Origin: Arthrobacter sp. zg-Y1110
Lineage (GTDB): Bacteria; Actinomycetota; Actinomycetes; Actinomycetales; Micrococcaceae
Reading direction: 5' to 3'
DNA length: 64,000 nt
Assembly: GCF_025244865.1 (NCBI RefSeq)
Contig: NZ_CP104272.1
Coordinates: 1,736,001-1,800,000 of the forward strand
Position 1 is the stretch's first letter. Every line of letters starts with the position of its first letter. The notes under the pieces were generated by a model that saw only the letters and a program-made list of their open reading frames with translations, made no database searches and was not told the origin of the DNA. This document shows positions 43,265 through 53,312 of the stretch, piece by piece. A program made the position numbers and the translations under genes.

Positions 43265-44262
43265 TTTTGTTTCCCTTTCACTGCGGGCCGGCGGCGCTGC
43301 CGTTTGCCGTCGGATGACGCTATCCGCCTGGACAAGGCCAGATTGAGGACTCCGAAAAGAATGATGATGAGGAACAGCAGCCAGGCAATGGCCGATGCAG
43401 CTCCGAAATCCTGCCGCTGGAAGGCCATCTCCCACAGGTAAAGAACGGTGGTCTGGAACTCGCGCTCCGGGCCGCCGGCATACGTGGGATCGAAGAGGCG
43501 CGGCTCGGTGAAGATCTGCAGTCCTCCGATTGTGGAAGTGATGACCACGAAGATCATGGTGGGCCGGATGCTCGGCAGGGTAATGCTGAAGAAACGCCGG
43601 ACGGCACCGGCTCCGTCAATAGCGGCGGATTCGTAAATATCGCGCGGCACTGCCTGCATGGCGGCCAGGAGGATCAGCGCGTTGTAGCCGGTCCACCGCC
43701 AGTTGACCATGGATGCCACCGCCACGTGGCTGGGAAAGGTTTCGGTCCGCCACATGATCGGATCTATGCCGAAGTTGCTCAGGACGCTGTTGATGAGGCC
43801 ATGCTGCTCGTTGAACATATAGGTGAAAATCAGGGCTACGGCAACCGGCGTAACCACGTAGGGGATGAGCACGCTCATGCGCCAGAACGTCTTGCCCCGG
43901 ATGTTCTGGTCCAGGACTGCGGCTATCAGCAGGGCGCCCGCCAGCTGCGGAATCGCCGAGAGCAGGAAAATGCTCATCGTGTTGAAAAGCGAATTCCAGA
44001 AGAACCGGTCGGCGAGGACCTCGGCGAAGTTCCCCAGCCCGATAAAGTCGCCCTGGCCCTTCAGGAGGTGCCAGTCGTACAGCGAAACGTAGAACGTGTA
44101 GACCAGCGGAAACAGGCCCACCAGTGCGAAGAGCACGAAGAACGGTGAAATGTACAGGTAGGGAGAGGCTTTGACGTCCCAGACGTTCAGGCGCTGCCTA
44201 AACGTGGGTTTGATTTTCTCCGGCGGCGCGGCGGGCGCGGGCGGCTTCATGGTTACGGTCAT
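43261..44262 (-). CDS. Sugar ABC transporter permease (MalF type)
   Basis: About 333 residues and six helices, with the EAA loop VPRDIYESAAIDGAGAVRRF. Partner of the MalG-type permease. The start could be the ATG at 44262, chosen here, or the GTG at 44274. Neither has a strong ribosome site. A perfect hairpin separates it from the binding-protein gene and probably lowers its expression relative to that protein. Confidence 0.9.
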   Translation of the reverse strand: MTVTMKPPAPAAPPEKIKPTFRQRLNVWDVKASPYLYISPFFVLFALVGLFPLVYTFYVSLYDWHLLKGQGDFIGLGNFAEVLADRFFWNSLFNTMSIFLLSAIPQLAGALLIAAVLDQNIRGKTFWRMSVLIPYVVTPVAVALIFTYMFNEQHGLINSVLSNFGIDPIMWRTETFPSHVAVASMVNWRWTGYNALILLAAMQAVPRDIYESAAIDGAGAVRRFFSITLPSIRPTMIFVVITSTIGGLQIFTEPRLFDPTYAGGPEREFQTTVLYLWEMAFQRQDFGAASAIAWLLFLIIILFGVLNLALSRRIASSDGKRQRRRPAVKGKQK

Positions 44263-44284
44263 ATCGATTCTCACAGTCCATCAG

Positions 44285-44310
44285 GGGGCCTCCGGTTCCC
44301 CGGAGGCCCC
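44285..44310 (-). terminator. Intercistronic hairpin after the binding-protein gene
   Basis: An 11-bp perfect stem (GGGGCCTCCGG, loop TTCC) between the binding-protein and permease genes, with no U-tract. Typical of partial termination or mRNA stabilisation that keeps binding protein in excess. Confidence 0.6.
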
Positions 44311-44318
44311 GCTGGGTA

Positions 44319-45632
44319 CTAGTCCTTGACTACCAGCTCGTTCAGGAGTTGAACTGCTTCGTTCCAGGCTTCTTCGCCGTCGACCTTGCCCGCATCAAGC
44401 TGGGTCAGCGCCACACCGAAGACCTTTTCCTGGATCACTGAATCGTCCGGGCCCTTGAACTGGGCAACTACGCCTTCGGCCCGGGAAGCGAGGATCGCGC
44501 CGGTGGGGGCGTCGTTGAACATCGGATTGGGAGTCGCGTCCTTCGCCAGCTGTTCCTGCGCCTCAATGGTGCTGGGGAAGTTGTTGGCTGCCGCCGACTG
44601 CTTCACCTGCTGCTCGGGGGCGGTGAGCCAGGCTGCGAGTTTCGCGGCTTCCTCCTTGTGCTCGGAGGTTTCGGGGACTGCCAGGAACGCGCCGCCCCAG
44701 TTCGAGGCCCCGCCGGGGAAGACATCTGCGAAGTCCCAGCCCGAGTCCGCGCCGCCGCCGGCCGATTCGAGCTGTTCCTGGATGGTGCCCAGCATCCAGC
44801 CCGGGCACACGAAGGTCGCGAAGGAACCGTCAGTGAACGCCTTGCCGGTTCCCCAGTCCCACTTGGTTTCGTTGGCGGAGAGCCCTGCCTGGGTTCCGGC
44901 AGCAAGCTGCATGAATTGTTCCTTCATGGCGTCATTGCCTTCGATGTTCAAGTCACCGTCGGCAGTGTAGTAGCCCTCCTTCATCTGGTTCACCATGGAG
45001 TTCCAGACGAATCCGGACTGGTCGTACCAGGCCTTGCCGGTCTTCTCGTGGTACTGGTTGCCGAGTTCGAAGTAGGTGTCCCAGGTTGCGTCGTCGCCGC
45101 CGAAGAGTTCCGCTACGGCCTCGCGGTCGCTCGGCAGGCCGGCTTCCTCGAACAGCTTGCCGTTGTAGCACAGGCCCTGCGGTCCGATGTCGGTGCCGTA
45201 GCCGATGACCCGGCCGTCGGCGTCGGTGCCCTGCTTGTACTTCCAGTCCACCCAGTTGTCCTTGATATCTTCCGCGCCGTACTCGTTCAGGTCCACGAAC
45301 TGGTCCGAGACGTCCATGACCGCACCGAGCCAGCCTTCTTCGAGGGCCACCACGTCGCTGACGCCGGAACCGGCCGCGAGCTTGGTGAAGAGGTCCGTCT
45401 GCGCATTGGCGCCGCGGTCGATGTTGTTGGCCTGGATGTCGATGCCGGGGTTGGCTTCCTCGTATTCGGCATACAGATCGTCGTAGCCGAAGGTTCCGAA
45501 GGTGGTGACGGTCAGCTTCAGGGGATTGTCTTCACTGGCAGCTTCGCTGTCGCCGCCGCCGCAGCCTACGGCCAGCAGGGCTACTACGGCAGCACCTGCA
45601 ATCGCCGCCGCGGGATGTCGGAAATTCTTCAC
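44319..45632 (-). CDS. Sugar ABC transporter substrate-binding lipoprotein
   Basis: 437 residues. The signal peptide MKNFRHP... ends in the lipobox LAVGC with Cys24 as lipidation site, so the protein is membrane-anchored outside. The rest is an extracellular solute-binding family 1 fold (LKLTVTTFGTFGYDDL, a mid-protein WYDQSGFVWNSMV and W/Y-rich sugar-binding surface). GTG at 45632 follows AAAGGAG with 5 nt spacing, better than the GTG at 45638. First gene of the operon. Captures an oligosaccharide, probably a beta-glucoside. Confidence 0.93.
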   Translation of the reverse strand: MKNFRHPAAAIAGAAVVALLAVGCGGGDSEAASEDNPLKLTVTTFGTFGYDDLYAEYEEANPGIDIQANNIDRGANAQTDLFTKLAAGSGVSDVVALEEGWLGAVMDVSDQFVDLNEYGAEDIKDNWVDWKYKQGTDADGRVIGYGTDIGPQGLCYNGKLFEEAGLPSDREAVAELFGGDDATWDTYFELGNQYHEKTGKAWYDQSGFVWNSMVNQMKEGYYTADGDLNIEGNDAMKEQFMQLAAGTQAGLSANETKWDWGTGKAFTDGSFATFVCPGWMLGTIQEQLESAGGGADSGWDFADVFPGGASNWGGAFLAVPETSEHKEEAAKLAAWLTAPEQQVKQSAAANNFPSTIEAQEQLAKDATPNPMFNDAPTGAILASRAEGVVAQFKGPDDSVIQEKVFGVALTQLDAGKVDGEEAWNEAVQLLNELVVKD

Positions 45633-45762
45633 GGTCACTCCTTTGTGTGTGGGTAAAGCAGTTGATGATCCCGGGTGGTAGACCGTGCCTGGTGCTTGGG
45701 TGGCGTGATCCGACGAAAGCGGGAGGAAAGAAAAGCGGTTCCTGCGGCGGGAGCGGAGTCTG

Positions 45763-45776
45763 AGAGAGCGCTCTCT
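45763..45776. promoter_or_regulatory. LacI-type operator, downstream copy
   Basis: AGAGAGCGCTCTCT, a perfect 14-bp palindrome, at about +7 to +20 of the operon promoter. Confidence 0.85.
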
Positions 45777-45789
45777 ACGCGTCGGTTAC

Positions 45790-45819
45790 AGGCTAGGAGT
45801 GATCTGCGCCACTGTCAAG
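45790..45819 (-). promoter_or_regulatory. Sugar-operon promoter
   Basis: Reverse strand: TTGACA (45814-45819), 17 bp, TAGCCT (45790-45795), with start near 45783. The -35 touches the upstream operator. Confidence 0.85.
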
Positions 45820-45831
45820 AGAGCGCTCTCT
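45818..45831. promoter_or_regulatory. LacI-type operator, upstream copy
   Basis: AGAGAGCGCTCTCT again, identical to the copy at 45763. Centres are 55 bp apart, about five helical turns, which suits cooperative binding or looping. It overlaps the edge of the -35. Confidence 0.85.
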
Positions 45832-45878
45832 CCGGTTCGAAAGCCGCGCCCTGGAGGGGCCGTACGGCGGGTGCGGCG

Positions 45879-47048
45879 TTAGCGCCGGGTGCTGACCGTG
45901 ACCGTGAACTTGGGGTTGCGGGCTACTTCCCGGGTGGGACCCACCAGCCTGGTCAGGGCGGGCCGATACAGCAGGTGGCTGTTCCAAACCGTCCAGAGTT
46001 CGCCACCCGGCTGCAGGACACGTCCGGCATCGGCAAAAAGCTTGAGTGCGATTCCGGCATGCACCGCGGCGCCGATATGGAACGGCGGGTTCAGCACCAC
46101 CAGTTCTTCCGAGCTGTCCGGCAGCGGGCCCAGCGCATCGGCCCGGGTGACGACGGCGCGGTCCGCCACGCCGTTGGCCGCCAGGGTACGCACGGCGGAG
46201 GACGCAGCAGCGGCTGACTGGTCCGTGGCCAGCACGGTGAGGTCCGGTCGGGTCAGTGCAAGGTAGGCGGCGATGGTGCCGGTCCCGCAGCCAAGGTCCA
46301 CGGCGCGTCGGGCAGCGCGGGCGGAGGCCAGGTGCGGCAGCAGGAACCGCGTGCCGGGATCCAGTGCGGTACCGCCGAACGCCGCGCCGTAGGCCCAGAG
46401 TTCCAGCGGCTGCGCCAGGCCGACGTCGTGCCGCTGCGACACCGGGAAGGACGGTTCCGGGAGCTGCTCTGGCGGAAGGGGTGAGCGGGCCGTCAGGACC
46501 CGGGATTTCTGCCGGCCCAGCCCGGCGGTGACGGAGCCGAAGTAGCGGGCGAGGACCTCGTTCATGGCCGGAGTCATGTGCTTGACCCGTCCGCCGGCGT
46601 AGACCGCGACATCCGGTGCGGCGGAGGCCGCGATCAGCGCAGCGATCTCTTCCAGCGCGGCCAGCGAGCGGGGGAGCCGCAGCAGCACCAGGCGGGCGTC
46701 CTTCACAAGCGGTGCCGTGAGGGAATGGTGGCTGAAAACGTCCGGCAGCCCCAGATCCGCGGCGTTGGCATCCAGCGCCTGTTCGCCGCTCAGCGGATCC
46801 TGGTGCACACGGAGGCGGCGCAGCCCGTGCCGGGCCGCAGCTCCCAGCGTGAGCGCGCCGTAGGAATCGCCGATGACGACGACGCCGGGCTGGTCCGGGT
46901 CCGCTGCTGCGGAGAGATCTGCTGCGGCAGTATCGAGCAGCAGGGTGTCGGCGGCGTCCCAGGCCTGCAGGTTGGGGGCTTCGACGTCCGGCCTGCGGCG
47001 CAGGCGGGAAAAGTCGAAATCGGTCCGGCCCGGTGCGGGGTCAGTCAC
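45879..47048 (-). CDS. SAM-dependent methyltransferase (RlmG/RsmC-like)
   Basis: Class-I methyltransferase, likely for guanine N2 in rRNA. Two tandem Rossmann-like halves, the first degenerate (residues 1-180) and the second active (residues 200-385) with the SAM loop VDLGCGTGTIA and the catalytic NPPFH typical of N2-guanine methylases. GTG at 47048 gives 389 residues; a TTG at 47069 is also in frame. It overlaps the upstream YigZ gene by 8 bp, so the two are coupled. Exact target base unknown. Confidence 0.88.
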   Translation of the reverse strand: MTDPAPGRTDFDFSRLRRRPDVEAPNLQAWDAADTLLLDTAAADLSAAADPDQPGVVVIGDSYGALTLGAAARHGLRRLRVHQDPLSGEQALDANAADLGLPDVFSHHSLTAPLVKDARLVLLRLPRSLAALEEIAALIAASAAPDVAVYAGGRVKHMTPAMNEVLARYFGSVTAGLGRQKSRVLTARSPLPPEQLPEPSFPVSQRHDVGLAQPLELWAYGAAFGGTALDPGTRFLLPHLASARAARRAVDLGCGTGTIAAYLALTRPDLTVLATDQSAAAASSAVRTLAANGVADRAVVTRADALGPLPDSSEELVVLNPPFHIGAAVHAGIALKLFADAGRVLQPGGELWTVWNSHLLYRPALTRLVGPTREVARNPKFTVTVSTRR

Positions 47049-47718
47049 GGTCGATCCATTCTGTTCCAAGGGGGACCGGCTCGGAGGCTCCGGCGGTCAG
47101 GGAAGCGAGCCTGGCATGGAAGGCATCCAGGGCGTCGGGGATGTCCGGCAGGGCGACGTTGATGGAGGCGCCGGCGGCCGAATAATCCGTGCCCAGCACG
47201 CTGACGCCTGCGGTGCGGAGGTCGTTTTCCAGCCGTCCGGCCGCGGAGTGTCCGGCCGGAATGCCGTAAAGCTGCATCCGCCGTCGCCTCAGCAGGGGAG
47301 CGGTGTCGAGGGCCGAGGAGACGGACTCGGAGTAGGCACGCACCAACCCGCCCGCACCGAGAAGGATCCCCCCGAAGTAGCGGACGGTCACGGCGGTGAT
47401 ATCGCTGAGATCCGTCGCTCCGTTGAAGGTCTCCCGCTTGGTCAGCGCTTCCAGCATCGGAATGCCGGCGGTGCCGGAGGGTTCGCCGTCGTCGCTGGAG
47501 CGTTGGACTTCGCGACCGGGACCCAGCACGAAGGCGCTGCAGTGGTGCCGGGCGTCATGGAACTCGCGGCGCAGGTCCGCCACCAGGGCCCGCGCCTGCT
47601 CCTCCGTTTCGGTGCGGCGCAGCACGGTAATGAAGCGTGAGCGTCGGATTTCAAGTTCAGCGCGGTGTTCACCGGCGATGGTGGTGTAGCGCCCCGCCGC
47701 CGCGTCGATATCGCTCAC
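47041..47718 (-). CDS. YigZ/IMPACT-family protein
   Basis: 225 residues. The N-terminal IMPACT domain carries KSRF-like RSRFITVLRR, HHCSAFVLG, DDGEPSGTAGIPML and TVRYFGGILLGAGGLVRAY; the C-terminal DUF1949-like domain has a ferredoxin-like fold. IMPACT proteins in eukaryotes modulate stress kinases, while the bacterial role is unclear. GTG at 47718 lies 6 nt after TAGACT (leaderless type), and the preceding GGAAGA is too close to serve as Shine-Dalgarno. Upstream in an operon with the methyltransferase. Confidence 0.9.
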   Translation of the reverse strand: MSDIDAAAGRYTTIAGEHRAELEIRRSRFITVLRRTETEEQARALVADLRREFHDARHHCSAFVLGPGREVQRSSDDGEPSGTAGIPMLEALTKRETFNGATDLSDITAVTVRYFGGILLGAGGLVRAYSESVSSALDTAPLLRRRRMQLYGIPAGHSAAGRLENDLRTAGVSVLGTDYSAAGASINVALPDIPDALDAFHARLASLTAGASEPVPLGTEWIDRD

Positions 47719-47769
47719 TCTTCCAGTCTAGTAGGCGGTTCCGGCCCGGGACGGCGGTAGGGTGGGGGC

Positions 47770-48390
47770 ATGCTCAAGGTTGGACTCACCGGCGGGATCG
47801 CTGCCGGAAAATCCCTTGTCGCCCGGACCCTCGTTCGGTGCGGCGCCGTGCTGGTGGACGCCGATGCCCTGGCCCGTGAAGTGGTGGAGCCGGGCACCGA
47901 AGGCCTGGCCGCCGTCGTCGAGGCCTTCGGCCCTCAGATCCTGGCCGCAGACGGCTCGCTGGACCGCCCGGCGCTGGCCGCAGTGGTCTTCGGCGACGAG
48001 GAACGCCGTACGGTGCTGAACGGCATCATCCATCCGCTGGTCCGGGCGCGGGCCGCGCAGCTTGCGGCGGAGGCCCCGCCGGACGGGATCCTGGTCCAGG
48101 ACATCCCGCTGCTGGTGGAAACCGGCCAGGCCGGGAACTTCGACTTCGTCGTCGTGGTGGAGGCGCCCGAGGACGTGCGGCTGCAGCGCATGGTGCAGGA
48201 CCGGGGGATGGATCCCGAGGCCGCGCGGGCCCGGATCACCGCGCAGGCAACTCCCGAACAGCGGGCGGAGGCCGCCGACGTCGTCCTGCACAACACCGGC
48301 ACCCCCGAGGAACTGGTGACTGCCGTACGCGACCTCTGGGAGACCCGGCTGGTGCCGCTGAACGAGGCGCGGAGCCGGGCCGGGCGGTAG
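47770..48390 (+). CDS. coaE: Dephospho-CoA kinase
   Basis: Last step of coenzyme A synthesis: phosphorylates dephospho-CoA at the ribose 3' hydroxyl. 206 residues with P-loop GLTGGIAAGKS, the substrate-binding DADALAREVV and the lid QRMVQDRGMDPEAARARI. ATG at 47770, 6 nt after TAGGGT, without Shine-Dalgarno. Followed by uvrB in the usual actinobacterial order. Confidence 0.96.
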   Translation: MLKVGLTGGIAAGKSLVARTLVRCGAVLVDADALAREVVEPGTEGLAAVVEAFGPQILAADGSLDRPALAAVVFGDEERRTVLNGIIHPLVRARAAQLAAEAPPDGILVQDIPLLVETGQAGNFDFVVVVEAPEDVRLQRMVQDRGMDPEAARARITAQATPEQRAEAADVVLHNTGTPEELVTAVRDLWETRLVPLNEARSRAGR

Positions 48391-48447
48391 TTCAGCCCCT
48401 AGCAAAGCGGACCACAGCTGTCCGCGGACCGGAGTAGTTTTATAGGC

Positions 48448-50526
<2,079 letters not shown>

Positions 50527-50611
50527 GCGGGATGCGGGTTGCCGGGATGCAGCAATAAAATCGTCGCCGAATGATTTCAGCCATCGCCCAGACCGCGCTT
50601 ATGGTTGCAGG

Positions 50612-50677
50612 ATGACTGAGCCGGGAGGAAACGCACGCCGGACGAACCTACCGGAAGCAGGGCAACACCGTGGTTGA
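50612..50677 (+). CDS. Putative leaderless upstream ORF, 21 codons
   Basis: ATG at 50612 lies 6 nt after TATGGT (50600-50605). The 21-codon frame ends with TGA at 50675-50677, overlapping the GTG (50670) of the next gene by 8 bp. It encodes a polar, basic peptide without homology I recognise. It may couple or regulate translation of the downstream gene. Evidence is only architecture. Confidence 0.35.
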   Translation: MTEPGGNARRTNLPEAGQHRG

Positions 50678-52043
50678 CGCTGGTGGCTCACAACCGCTCC
50701 AAATGAAGCGGACCCTGGTTTTCGACTTCGACACTGTGGAGCAAAAGAACACCTTTCGTTCGTTGGTCTCCGACGAGGCGCTCTTTGCCGACCCGGATGT
50801 GGCCCCCACACCGGAAAACCGGGTGTCCTTCCCGGGCATGCTGCGCGCAGCCGACCTGCTGAGCCGGGAGATTCTCCTGCTGGATGTGCAGCTGCTCGAC
50901 GGCGCCTTCTTCCTGGATCGGGGCCCCGACGCTGTCCGGACGCTCCTCGCGCGCACCGGTTCCTTCGACCAGACGTTCTCGGTCGTGGCGCGGAAGCCGT
51001 CCTTGGAAGAGAGCCTGCGTTTCCTCCTGCTGGGCGCAAACCCGTTGAGTCCGGTCCTGGCGGAGTTCGAGTTTTCTTCGTTGGCGATGTTCTGGAAAGC
51101 GCCGCGCCCGTTGGCGGCCGCGCTGCATGCCAGGAGCAGTGCCAGGCTTCGCAGCTGCCCGGCGTCCGAGGTCGCCCGGACGGTGGCGGCCGAGCTGCAG
51201 GCTGCCTGGGAAGGCATGGATGCAGACCAGCATGTCCAGGCGCCCACGGGAGAATTCGCCCGGCTCGCCCGGGCCTGGGAAGCATGGTTTGCCGAAGCTG
51301 CCGCAGATCAGATACGTGTCCGTGAAAGGACCCGGGAATCATTCGACCTGAGGGGAGCATTGTCCCGGCGGGCCGCCGTCGTACGGGAACTCCGCGCTTC
51401 GGAACCGGAAGCCGACGCCGCCGTGCAGTTCCTGTCGGAAACCGTGATCCGGACTGCCGCACTGTCCTACCTTGACGCAAAAGCGCCCCAACTGGCCGGC
51501 AACGCGACGCTTCTGCAGGACTGGTGGATGGGCGCGTATTTCGACGCCATGGCTGAGCAGCACGAGACCAACTGGCTCCGGTTCCGCGAGGACACCGTAA
51601 TGCAGGAGGCACAGCGCCGCGGACGGGGCCTGAGCGGAGGTGAGACTATCCAGTTCCAGGGGAGCCTGGTGGCTACCCTCCACGATATGCCGCCGCAGGT
51701 CTACGCAGTCCTGCGGCATCAGGCCCGGTCAGCCATCCACGATTGGCAGACTCGGCCAAGCCAGAAAACATCCGACGCGCTTGCCTATGCCGTCGCCAGA
51801 TCGAATGCCGCGGTCAGCCTGGGGGAGGACCGGAAAGCCATGTGGACGAGGATTGCGCTGACGCTCCTCCCGGCGGTCGTCGGCACCTTGACGGCGGGCT
51901 TTTTCTCCAACCTGCTCGCCGGCGTCGGTTCAGCCATAGCGACTGTTGTCCTGGGTGTCCCCCTGGTGGAGTTTACCGAGCTGCACGCAACGCGAAAGAA
52001 GAAAATGAGAGCACATATCCACTTCCCGGCGGTCCCGCGGTGA
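50670..52043 (+). CDS. Hypothetical protein with C-terminal membrane segment
   Basis: No family recognised. 457 residues: a mostly helical, Ala/Glu/Arg-rich soluble part (residues 1-385), then two hydrophobic helices (about 393-435, TLLPAVVGTLTAGFF and IATVVLGVPLVEF), then a basic tail with RKKKMR. This suggests a cytoplasmic domain anchored to the inner membrane. GTG at 50670; a later ATG at 50703 would give 446 residues. The stop is TGATG-overlapped with the Nudix gene, so the two are coupled. Confidence 0.75.
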   Translation: MVDAGGSQPLQMKRTLVFDFDTVEQKNTFRSLVSDEALFADPDVAPTPENRVSFPGMLRAADLLSREILLLDVQLLDGAFFLDRGPDAVRTLLARTGSFDQTFSVVARKPSLEESLRFLLLGANPLSPVLAEFEFSSLAMFWKAPRPLAAALHARSSARLRSCPASEVARTVAAELQAAWEGMDADQHVQAPTGEFARLARAWEAWFAEAAADQIRVRERTRESFDLRGALSRRAAVVRELRASEPEADAAVQFLSETVIRTAALSYLDAKAPQLAGNATLLQDWWMGAYFDAMAEQHETNWLRFREDTVMQEAQRRGRGLSGGETIQFQGSLVATLHDMPPQVYAVLRHQARSAIHDWQTRPSQKTSDALAYAVARSNAAVSLGEDRKAMWTRIALTLLPAVVGTLTAGFFSNLLAGVGSAIATVVLGVPLVEFTELHATRKKKMRAHIHFPAVPR

Positions 52044-52603
52044 TGCCGGAGCCTCACCCGGGCCAGCGCCTGGTGTATGCCTGGTCCGGGCCGCCAAGCC
52101 TTGAATTGTGGACCGAAGATGTCTCCCGCAACGGAAGGTCCTGGCTGCAGCACCGGCTTGTTGCGGAACACGGCACCCCCGGCGTGGTCATCGTCGCGGA
52201 GGCCGACGGCCACTTTGCCATGGTGGAGCACTGGCGGCCTGCAGCCGGGCGCAGTTTCCTCGAGTTTCCGAGGGGGTTCGGAAGCCCCGCCGGCTCCGGA
52301 CCGGACCGGGCCGTCCACGACGCAGCGCGCGAGCTTGAAGAGGAAACCGGACTGCAGGGTACCCGCTTCCGGGTACTGGGGTCCGTGTGGGCAGACAGCT
52401 CTCTCTTGCAGGGCCATGCAGTGGTTGTCGCGGCCACCGTGGACCGGTCCGCGGAGCCGCTCACCCGCGACGGTGAAATAGATGAATTCCGCTGGGTACC
52501 GGTGGACAGCGTCCCGGCCCTGATGGGGGCAGGAGAGATAGCCGACGGCCTGACGTTGTCCGCCTACGCGTTCTGGGCGGGCGACCGGACAACCGGCCAG
52601 TAG
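52043..52603 (+). CDS. Nudix hydrolase
   Basis: 186 residues. The core RELEEETG of the Nudix box is intact, but the first Glu position appears to be Asp and the leading Gly spacing is loose, so the box is slightly degenerate. The RxxE-type flanks (MVEHWRPAAGRSFLEFPRG) resemble ADP-ribose or nucleotide-sugar pyrophosphatases. ATG at 52043 overlaps the stop of the preceding gene (TGATG). Likely substrate ADP-ribose or a related nucleoside diphosphate derivative. Confidence 0.87.
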   Translation: MPEPHPGQRLVYAWSGPPSLELWTEDVSRNGRSWLQHRLVAEHGTPGVVIVAEADGHFAMVEHWRPAAGRSFLEFPRGFGSPAGSGPDRAVHDAARELEEETGLQGTRFRVLGSVWADSSLLQGHAVVVAATVDRSAEPLTRDGEIDEFRWVPVDSVPALMGAGEIADGLTLSAYAFWAGDRTTGQ

Positions 52604-52651
52604 CAGCACCTGGTGTCCGGGAGTGTCACAGGCGGCGGCTAAGGTGTGGAT

Positions 52652-53107
52652 ATGTTCTCTCCGCCACCCACCCCGCCGCCGGGGGCGGCTGCGTCAGTTC
52701 TTCCCGGCGGCGCACCCTGGTGGGAAATCCTCGCTGCCCTGGGCCCGCTGGCGGTCCTGCTCGCCGGCGCCCTGACCTTCTTCGTGGGTTGGAAGACACT
52801 GGAGCAGCGCCGGAAGGCGGATCAACGCTCGGAATGGTGGACCCGTGCCCAGTGGGCCATCGAAGCCTCCCTGTCGGATGATCCCCGCCGGCAGGAGACA
52901 GGACTGGGCGTCCTGGACCTGCTGGCCCAGAGTGACCTTGCCGGAACCGAGGAAGCGGCCATCATCAGCATTGCGTGGGCACGCCCGCTGACTGCGATAG
53001 TGGACTCGACCGGCGATATGAGCCAGAATGAAAACATCACGAGCGCACCCGGAACGGAGGAGGCTGACGATGACAACAGCAGCACTGCCGCTGGCACGCG
53101 GTTCTAA
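52652..53107 (+). CDS. Small membrane protein
   Basis: 151 residues. A Pro/Gly-rich N-tail, one hydrophobic helix (about 25-47), then a soluble part with KTLEQRRKADQRSEWWTRAQWAIE and an acidic C-tail. Function unknown; similar single-helix proteins with this RSEWW-type segment are widespread in Actinobacteria. AAGG lies 7 nt before the ATG, and TAAGGT ends 6 nt before it. The 3' end overlaps the next small gene. Confidence 0.75.
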   Translation: MFSPPPTPPPGAAASVLPGGAPWWEILAALGPLAVLLAGALTFFVGWKTLEQRRKADQRSEWWTRAQWAIEASLSDDPRRQETGLGVLDLLAQSDLAGTEEAAIISIAWARPLTAIVDSTGDMSQNENITSAPGTEEADDDNSSTAAGTRF

Positions 53108-53249
53108 GGTCCCCGCCGATCAGGCCGAACGCGATCGGGACCGCGAACGGGTGCAGATCCGGGCCGCACGGCTCCGCCTCACCACCGACCGCAAGCTCGG
53201 CAAGCCCACCCCGGAATGGGTCCGGAAACTCGCTGACCGTCCGCTGTAG
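53070..53249 (+). CDS. Small basic hypothetical protein
   Basis: 59 residues, rich in Arg, Lys, Asp and Glu, with a long charged helix (ADQAERDRDRERVQIRAARL) and a C-terminal PTPEWVRKLAD. It starts 38 bp inside the previous gene, with GGAGG upstream of the ATG at 53070, so it is translationally coupled. Function unknown. A terminator follows. Confidence 0.7.
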   Translation: MTTAALPLARGSKVPADQAERDRDRERVQIRAARLRLTTDRKLGKPTPEWVRKLADRPL

Positions 53250-53265
53250 CGGCCACCAAGACAAC

Positions 53266-53301
53266 AAAGGCAGGTCCCCGGTACGCCGGTGACCTGCCTT
53301 T
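53266..53301. terminator. Bidirectional terminator
   Basis: Arms AAAGGCAGGT and ACCTGCCTTT (53266-53275, 53292-53301), with internal CCGG/CCGG pairing and a U-run on both sides. Lies between the convergent small gene and the peptidase. Confidence 0.85.
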
Positions 53302-53312
53302 CTCTTTGGACC

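Noticed and set aside
45639..45878. A small gene in the gap beside the sugar-operon promoter
   Set aside because: The open frame there covers the operators and promoter and overlaps the methyltransferase end; no coding signal.
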